A stretch of DNA of 12,410 bases. It comes from an uncultured Clostridia bacterium. GTDB taxonomy: Bacteria; Bacillota; Clostridia; RGIG6154. The DNA is taken from the NCBI GenBank assembly GCA_934446135.1, contig CAKSDT010000052.1:1-12410 (forward strand), in the 5' to 3' direction. Both the position numbers and the translations under genes were made by a program. The notes under the pieces are model-generated. The model was not told where the DNA came from, did not search any database, and saw only the letters and a list, made by a program, of their open reading frames with translations. Below, piece by piece: positions 7,041 through 12,410 of the stretch (positions within the stretch are counted from its first letter, which is position 1; each line of letters opens with the position of its first letter).

Positions 7041-7715
7041 TTGATAGATTTAACGGAATTCCAAAAGGAATTGGGATATGTTTTTAAAAATGAAGAATAC
7101 CTTGTAAATGCTGTTACACACAGTTCTTATACTAATGAACATACCGGGTTTCCTTCGAATGAGCGTCTTGAGTTTTTGGGGGATTCAGTGCTTGGGCTGG
7201 TTGTTGCAGACAAGTTGTATTCTTTGTATCCCAATGAAAATGAGGGCGTTCTGTCTAAAATCAGATCACATATTGTTAAAGAAGAATCTTTATATAAACT
7301 TGCACTTTCAATGAATTTTGACAAGTATATTTTACTTGGTAATAGTGAGATTATTTCCAACGGTAATCATAAGAGTTCTATAATTTCAGATTCTTTTGAA
7401 GCGGTACTTGCTGCTATTTACAAAGACGGTGGATTTGCAACAGCATACGAGTGGCTCAAAAAGGCTATTCCTGAAGATTTATATTTTAGTGCAAAAGATG
7501 AACTTAATGATTATAAGACTACATTTCAGGAATATATCCAAAGGGATGGCAGTGCAAAAATTGAGTATAAACTTATTGAAGAAACCGGACCGGCACATTC
7601 AAAAACATTTCGTGTCGGTGTATATGTTAATGGTAAATTTATGGCAGAGGGCATAGATTCTTCAAAGAAACACGCAGAGCAGAATGCGGCGAAAAATGCT
7701 CTTAACTTGAGGTGA
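7041..7715 (+). CDS. rnc: Ribonuclease III
   Basis: RNase III is a homodimeric endonuclease that cuts double-stranded RNA, processing rRNA precursors and some mRNAs. The 224-residue length is typical. The catalytic domain has the signature NERLEFLGDSVLGL at 40-53 with Glu41, Glu44 and Asp48. The second metal-binding pair is Asp117 and Glu120 in SDSFEAVLAAIY. A C-terminal double-stranded RNA-binding domain covers about 155-222, ending KKHAEQNAAKNAL. The start is TTG at 7041, supported by TAAGGGGTG at 7024-7032 and by the usual N-terminal alignment. It lies 17 nt after acpP, and its stop overlaps the smc ribosome site. Confidence 0.96.
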   Translation: MIDLTEFQKELGYVFKNEEYLVNAVTHSSYTNEHTGFPSNERLEFLGDSVLGLVVADKLYSLYPNENEGVLSKIRSHIVKEESLYKLALSMNFDKYILLGNSEIISNGNHKSSIISDSFEAVLAAIYKDGGFATAYEWLKKAIPEDLYFSAKDELNDYKTTFQEYIQRDGSAKIEYKLIEETGPAHSKTFRVGVYVNGKFMAEGIDSSKKHAEQNAAKNALNLR

Positions 7716-7719
7716 AATC

Positions 7720-10700
7720 TTGTTTTTAAAATATTTGGAAATACAGGGATTCAAATCGTTTCCTGATAAAGTTAAAATTGATTTTAATATCGGCATTACC
7801 GGCATTGTCGGTCCAAACGGAAGCGGAAAAAGTAACATTTCCGATGCAATAAGATGGGTTATGGGAGAACAAAGTGCCAGAACACTCAGAGGCGGAAAAA
7901 TGGAAGATGTTATATTTGCCGGCACTTCTGAGAGAAAACCGGTTGGATTTGCTGAGGTTAGTATATGTTTTGACAATTCTGAAAGACTGTTTAAAATTGA
8001 TTATGATGAAGTTTTAATAACAAGGCGTTATTTCCGGTCGGGAGAGAGTGAATATTATATTAATAAGTCTTCATGCAGATTAAAAGATATTCATGAACTT
8101 TTGATGGATACAGGTATGGGGCGTGATGGGTATTCAGTTATAGGTCAGGGTAAAATAGATGAAATTGTTTCTGCTAAGCCGGAAGACAGAAGAATTATAT
8201 TCGAAGAGGCAGCGGGAATTTCAAAGTATAGATATAGAAAGGCTGAGTCTGAGAAGAAACTTCAGCAGACATCTGATAATCTTATAAGAATACTTGATCT
8301 TATATCTGAAATTGAAGCAAGGCTTGAACCTTTGAAAAATGACTCTGATAAGGCAAAGAAGTACTTTAAATTGAAAGAAGAACTGAAGGGAATAGACGTA
8401 AGTCTTTTGCTCAGTCTTATTGATAAAATCAAGGTTGACAGAGAAAATGCCGAACAAAACCTTAAAACAAACAATCTTGATATTGAAAAAGAGACTTCAA
8501 ATTCCCAGAAACTCGAAAATTCGAGCAATAGTTTTGCTGAAAATCTTAAAAAATATGAAATTGAAAGTGAAGATCTTCTCCGAAAATCATATGAAGTTAA
8601 AAATAAAATTTCAACTTTGCAAAATGACATTTCTCTTTTGGTAAACAGTAAAGCACATAACAATGAGAATGCAGAAAGAATAATCGGAGAAATTGAAAAG
8701 ATTAAAATCAACAATTCTGAACTTTGCGATAAACTTGCTATTGAAAAGAAGACTGTATCTGGATTTGAAACTCAAATTTCTGAACTTAGATTAAAACTTG
8801 ACGAAAAGTCGAATGAATTTTCAAAACTCGATTCCGGCATTCAAGAGGCGAACGGTGAATATGACGGCATCATTAAAAATATCCCGGAATTATTTAAAAA
8901 GAAATCAGATATTAACACTGAAGTTGCGGCAATGAATGCTGAAAATGAAACTTTAAGAATACAGTACAAATCCATAAAAGAAGATATGGAAATCTTAAAT
9001 GAAGATAAAACTGTTCATTTAAAAAGTATTCAAGAAGGAAAGAGTAAACTTGAGGTTCAACAGAAGGATGCGGAAGTGCATTCAGAAAAACTCAAGAAAT
9101 CCGATGCTGTAATTTTTGATATTAAAAACCAAATCGAGACGTACAAAACTTCAGTTTCTGATATATTTGTAAACATTGAAAAGTTGCAATCAAGGGCAAA
9201 ACTTCTCTCTGATATGGAAAGGGATATGGAAGGGTATGCTCACAGTGTCAAAACTGTAATTAATGCCAGCAAATCAGGTGTTTTGAAAAACTTATCGGTT
9301 TACGGAACACTTTCAAAATTAATAACAATTGATAAAAAGTATGCAACCGCTATAGATGCAGTTCTTGGCAACAATCTTCAAAATATTGTTGTTCAGAGTG
9401 AAAGTGACGCAAAATCGGCGATAGAATACTTGAAACAGTCTAAAGGCGGAAGAGCAACATTCTTGCCTGTAGAGGCAGTTAGGGGCAAGAAATTTGATGA
9501 AAGTGATTTCAAGTTTGAAAAAGGTTATATTTCTGTTGCTTCTGATGTTGTTAAATGTGATACAAAATTTTCGGGAATTGTGAACGACGCACTTGGCAGA
9601 ACAATTATTTTTGACACCATTGACAATGCAATTAAATTTTCGAAAAAATGTAACCAAAGATACAAACTGGTTACACTGGACGGGGAAGTGTTTAATGCCG
9701 GAGGTTCAATTACAGGCGGTAATTTGAATAAAAATCAGACATTTATGTCAAGGCGGGTTGAAATTGATGAAATTAACAGTAAAGTATCAAAACTTAAAGA
9801 AGACAAATTGTTAATTGAAAGACAACTTTCCGAACTTCAAACCAAGTTAGAAATTTCAGAACAGGAGTATGATTCCGTAAACTCCGAAAATCTCATATTG
9901 AAAAATGTAATAATCAGAACAGAGTTTAATATTAAACATTCTTCCGAACTTTATGATTCTGTATGTGCCGAATATAAAGAGAGTGAGGAAAAATGCCACA
10001 ATATTGACATTACAATTTCTAGTAACATTGAGCAGTGTAATGCTTTAAAAATTAAATTGACTGAAATCGACAGTGAAATTGAAACTCTGAATAAAACTGC
10101 GGATAAATTACAGTCTGCAAATACCGAGAAAAATAAACGGGCTAAAGAACTAAATTCTGAAATAATCAGATTAACTTTAAGTCTGTCCGAATTAGATAAT
10201 GCAAAGAATTTGTCTGAACAAAGAATTGTTTCCTTCACTGCTTCGATTGAAGCGAACAGCAAGTTGATTGAAGAAAAGCAGTCTGAAATTAGTGGAACTT
10301 CTGACCGTGATGAGGAAATACACAGAAAAATTGAAGAGATTAATACTCAAATTGAGAATGAAAGTAATAAGTTTGAACATTATGAAACTGATCTTTCTGA
10401 TACCAAAAATAAGAAAGATAAGTGTGAAGCCGTTCTTGCTGACTTAAAAGAGCAAATTAAAGTATCTTCGCAAAATTTACTTTCTTTATCACAGGAAAAA
10501 GTAAGACTTGAGAACAAACTTCAAAAATGCGATTCGGATTTTGACAGTATTTCAACAAAGTTGTGGGATGAGTATGAACTTACATATTTGACTGCGGAAG
10601 AATTCAGACAGGATATTCAAAATCCGTCTGCTGTTCAGAAAGAAGTAAATAATATCAGACAGAAAATAAGAGAATTGGGCAATGTTAATGTTGGAGCAAT

Positions 10701-11295
10701 TGAGGAATATACAGTTACAAATGACCGATATACATTTTTAAATGTTCAAAAAAATGATCTTGAAAAAGCAAAAGAAACGCTGAATGATGTTATATCAAAT
10801 ATGGAAATAATGATGTCAAAACAGTTTGTTGAACAAATTAAAATTATTAATTTTGCCTTTTCCAAGATTTTTAAAGAAATGTTTGGCGGCGGCGAGGCGG
10901 AACTTATTATGACGGAGACGGAAGATGTGTTAAACTGCGGTATAGAAATACATGCTCAGCCGCCGGGTAAAAAGTTGCAGAATATGACACTGTTTTCAGG
11001 CGGGGAGAAGGCAATTATTGCAATATCCCTTATGTTTGCTCTTTTAGAGGTAAGACCGTCACCGGTTTGTATATTCGATGAGGTTGAGGCAGCATTGGAC
11101 GATGTTAATGTAAACAGATTTGCTGCTTATCTAAGAAGGATATGCGGTAAATCTCAAATTGCTGTAATTACGCACAGGAGAGGTACTATGGAAGAGGCTG
11201 ATGTCTTATACGGCGTAACTATGCAGGAAAAGGGCGTTTCTAAAATATTGAAACTGAATATCGGTGAAATTGAGAGCAAAGTTTTAAAAAAATAA
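7720..11295 (+). CDS. smc: Chromosome partition protein Smc
   Basis: Smc is the core ATPase of the bacterial condensin (with ScpA and ScpB) that organises and segregates chromosomes. The 1191-residue length matches the family. The N-terminal head starts FLKYLEIQGFKSF and has Walker A GPNGSGKS at 31-38. A long coiled-coil arm rich in Lys, Glu, Ser and Asn runs to about 525. The hinge covers about 525-670, ending in the conserved NAGGSITGGN. The return coil leads to the C-terminal head, with ABC signature LFSGGEKA at 1091-1098 and Walker B CIFDEVEAALDD carrying Asp1120 and Glu1121. The start is TTG at 7720, with GAGGTGA at 7709-7715 overlapping the rnc stop; the next Met would remove conserved residues. 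All ATPase motifs are intact. scpA and scpB are not in the window. Confidence 0.97.
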   Translation: MFLKYLEIQGFKSFPDKVKIDFNIGITGIVGPNGSGKSNISDAIRWVMGEQSARTLRGGKMEDVIFAGTSERKPVGFAEVSICFDNSERLFKIDYDEVLITRRYFRSGESEYYINKSSCRLKDIHELLMDTGMGRDGYSVIGQGKIDEIVSAKPEDRRIIFEEAAGISKYRYRKAESEKKLQQTSDNLIRILDLISEIEARLEPLKNDSDKAKKYFKLKEELKGIDVSLLLSLIDKIKVDRENAEQNLKTNNLDIEKETSNSQKLENSSNSFAENLKKYEIESEDLLRKSYEVKNKISTLQNDISLLVNSKAHNNENAERIIGEIEKIKINNSELCDKLAIEKKTVSGFETQISELRLKLDEKSNEFSKLDSGIQEANGEYDGIIKNIPELFKKKSDINTEVAAMNAENETLRIQYKSIKEDMEILNEDKTVHLKSIQEGKSKLEVQQKDAEVHSEKLKKSDAVIFDIKNQIETYKTSVSDIFVNIEKLQSRAKLLSDMERDMEGYAHSVKTVINASKSGVLKNLSVYGTLSKLITIDKKYATAIDAVLGNNLQNIVVQSESDAKSAIEYLKQSKGGRATFLPVEAVRGKKFDESDFKFEKGYISVASDVVKCDTKFSGIVNDALGRTIIFDTIDNAIKFSKKCNQRYKLVTLDGEVFNAGGSITGGNLNKNQTFMSRRVEIDEINSKVSKLKEDKLLIERQLSELQTKLEISEQEYDSVNSENLILKNVIIRTEFNIKHSSELYDSVCAEYKESEEKCHNIDITISSNIEQCNALKIKLTEIDSEIETLNKTADKLQSANTEKNKRAKELNSEIIRLTLSLSELDNAKNLSEQRIVSFTASIEANSKLIEEKQSEISGTSDRDEEIHRKIEEINTQIENESNKFEHYETDLSDTKNKKDKCEAVLADLKEQIKVSSQNLLSLSQEKVRLENKLQKCDSDFDSISTKLWDEYELTYLTAEEFRQDIQNPSAVQKEVNNIRQKIRELGNVNVGAIEEYTVTNDRYTFLNVQKNDLEKAKETLNDVISNMEIMMSKQFVEQIKIINFAFSKIFKEMFGGGEAELIMTETEDVLNCGIEIHAQPPGKKLQNMTLFSGGEKAIIAISLMFALLEVRPSPVCIFDEVEAALDDVNVNRFAAYLRRICGKSQIAVITHRRGTMEEADVLYGVTMQEKGVSKILKLNIGEIESKVLKK

Positions 11296-11308
11296 TTCGG
11301 AGGATTTT

Positions 11309-12217
11309 ATGGGCTTTTTTGACAAACTTAAACAGGGGCTTACAAAAACGAAAGAAGGATTTTCTAACAGAATTAATGATGTTTTTTCTGCTTTTGTAAA
11401 AATTGATGAGGAGTTATTTGAAGAACTGGAAGAAATTTTAATAATGGCTGATGTCGGAATGGAAACCACGGAATTTATTCTTGATGAACTAAGAAAAAAT
11501 GTCAAAAGGAAGCAAATTTCACAGCCGGAAGAAGTAAAAAAAGAACTTGCCTTGATAATAGAAAATATTTTATGTCAGAATGACAGTTCGATAAAACTAA
11601 ACACCAGACCTTCTGTTATAATTGTGGTTGGCGTAAACGGTGTGGGTAAAACTACGAGTATCGGAAAACTTGCCGGATACTATCAAAGTATCGGAAAATC
11701 GGTTTTGCTTGCCGCAGGTGATACATTCAGGGCCGCTGCTTCAGAACAACTTGAAATATGGTCAAAAAGGGCAGGATGTGATATAGTGAAACATAATGAA
11801 GGGGCAGATCCCGGTGCTGTTATTTTTGATGCTGTAAATTCTGCAAAAACAAAAGGAACCGATATAGTAATTTGTGATACTGCCGGCAGACTTCACAATA
11901 AGAAAAATCTTATGGATGAGTTGTCTAAAATTGTGAGAATTGTAGACAGAGAACTTCCAAATGCAGATAAGGAGGTCCTTCTTGTTCTTGATGCTACTAC
12001 CGGTCAAAATGCTATTAAACAGGCGGAACTTTTTGATAAGTCTGCGGGACTTACCGGTATAATTCTCACAAAACTTGACGGTACTGCAAGGGGCGGCGTT
12101 GTTGTAGGACTTACAAATTTACAAAAAATACCGGTTAAATACATTTGTGTCGGTGAACAAATTGGAGATTTGCAGCCTTTTGATGCAAAGGAATTTTCTA
12201 GGGCGTTGTTTGAATAG
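11309..12217 (+). CDS. ftsY: Signal recognition particle receptor FtsY
   Basis: FtsY is the SRP GTPase receptor that docks Ffh-ribosome complexes at the membrane for co-translational insertion. At 302 residues it is the short form without the long acidic A domain of enterobacteria. The amphipathic start MGFFDKLKQGLTKTKEGF probably provides membrane contact. The N domain covers about 20-100. The G domain has G1 GVNGVGKTT at 108-116, the G2/insertion-box DTFRAAA at 138-144, G3 DTAGR at 190-194, G4 TKLD at 254-257 and the closing GEQIGDLQPFD at 282-292. The ATG at 11309 has CGGAGG just upstream and lies 13 nt after smc. smc-ftsY is a classic pairing. Confidence 0.97.
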   Translation: MGFFDKLKQGLTKTKEGFSNRINDVFSAFVKIDEELFEELEEILIMADVGMETTEFILDELRKNVKRKQISQPEEVKKELALIIENILCQNDSSIKLNTRPSVIIVVGVNGVGKTTSIGKLAGYYQSIGKSVLLAAGDTFRAAASEQLEIWSKRAGCDIVKHNEGADPGAVIFDAVNSAKTKGTDIVICDTAGRLHNKKNLMDELSKIVRIVDRELPNADKEVLLVLDATTGQNAIKQAELFDKSAGLTGIILTKLDGTARGGVVVGLTNLQKIPVKYICVGEQIGDLQPFDAKEFSRALFE

Positions 12218-12228
12218 GAGAATATATA

Positions 12229-12410
12229 ATGGATAACAGTTTTAATAAGACAATAAGAAAAAGAAATGCAGTAAAACTTGTTACATTATTTTTGCTTATT
12301 GTGATTTTTGGATTTATTTTTGCCTTTGCTTTTAATTGTTATTCTTCGTTTATAGTGGCTAATGAAGTTGGACAAAATTTTGTAAATGTTTATCTTAAGA
12401 ATTTGTCGTA
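12229..12410 (+). CDS. Membrane-anchored protein of unknown function, N-terminus only
   Basis: The ATG at 12229 has TAGGAG at 12215-12220, overlapping the ftsY stop, with an 8-nt spacer. The frame is open to the window end, giving 60 complete codons. The N-terminus is basic (KTIRKRNAVK), then a hydrophobic stretch LVTLFLLIVIFGFIFAFAF spans about residues 17-35, and a polar segment follows. This fits a single signal-anchor helix with the rest outside the membrane, but a polytopic protein is also possible. I do not recognise the family. The 11-nt gap and shared ribosome site suggest it belongs to the operon. It is not YlxM or Ffh, which often follow ftsY in Firmicutes. Confidence 0.75.
   Translation, partial: MDNSFNKTIRKRNAVKLVTLFLLIVIFGFIFAFAFNCYSSFIVANEVGQNFVNVYLKNLS

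Noticed and set aside
8262..8714. A 150-codon reverse-strand open frame inside smc, and similar antisense frames in argG, recA, recX, rimO, rnc and ftsY
   Set aside because: Each lies opposite a clearly conserved gene, has no convincing ribosome site, and encodes no recognisable protein. They are frame shadows favoured by codon bias.
1..12410. Mobile elements, CRISPR arrays, tRNA or rRNA genes, prophage genes
   Set aside because: No transposase, integrase, inverted terminal repeats, regularly spaced repeats or RNA-gene signatures are visible. Coding and base composition look uniform throughout.

Overview
This is an AT-rich chromosomal window from a low-GC Gram-positive bacterium, most likely a member of the Clostridia. 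The evidence is strong AGGAGG-type ribosome sites, frequent TTG and GTG starts, very compact same-strand operons, and housekeeping proteins with Firmicutes-like sequences. I cannot place it at family level. I see no mobile elements, CRISPR arrays, rRNA or tRNA genes; this is a core-genome region.

Layout. Positions 1-338 hold the start of a leftward membrane protein gene resembling the YkvI family, cut by the window edge. A 177-bp divergent intergenic region follows. It carries two candidate ArgR operators and a strong extended -10 promoter for the rightward argG-argH operon (516-3131), which encodes the last two steps of arginine biosynthesis. A clear intrinsic terminator (3136-3169) ends that operon. 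A second extended -10 promoter (3179-3207) starts a long, tightly packed rightward operon: recA, recX, rimO, pgsA, acpP, rnc, smc, ftsY, then the N-terminus of an unrecognised membrane-anchored protein that runs off the end.

How the genes work together. RecA and RecX are the recombinase and its modulator. RimO modifies ribosomal protein S12. PgsA makes the phosphatidylglycerol precursor, and AcpP carries growing fatty acids. RNase III processes double-stranded RNA, Smc organises chromosomes, and FtsY is the signal-recognition-particle receptor. Overlaps (recA/recX, recX/rimO, rimO/pgsA) and very short gaps point to one transcription unit with translational coupling.

Main anomaly. pgsA has an in-frame TAA after codon 146. 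The frame stays open beyond it for 34 codons that encode the missing sixth transmembrane helix, and it ends in a TGA overlapping the acpP start as ATGA. The expected full length is 181 residues. This is either a real nonsense mutation in a gene thought to be essential, a sequence error, or a truncated or recoded product. Secondary points are the candidate ArgR operators between argG and a putative transporter, no visible LexA box before recA, and a membrane protein after ftsY where ylxM-ffh is often found. I found no convincing new multi-gene system.
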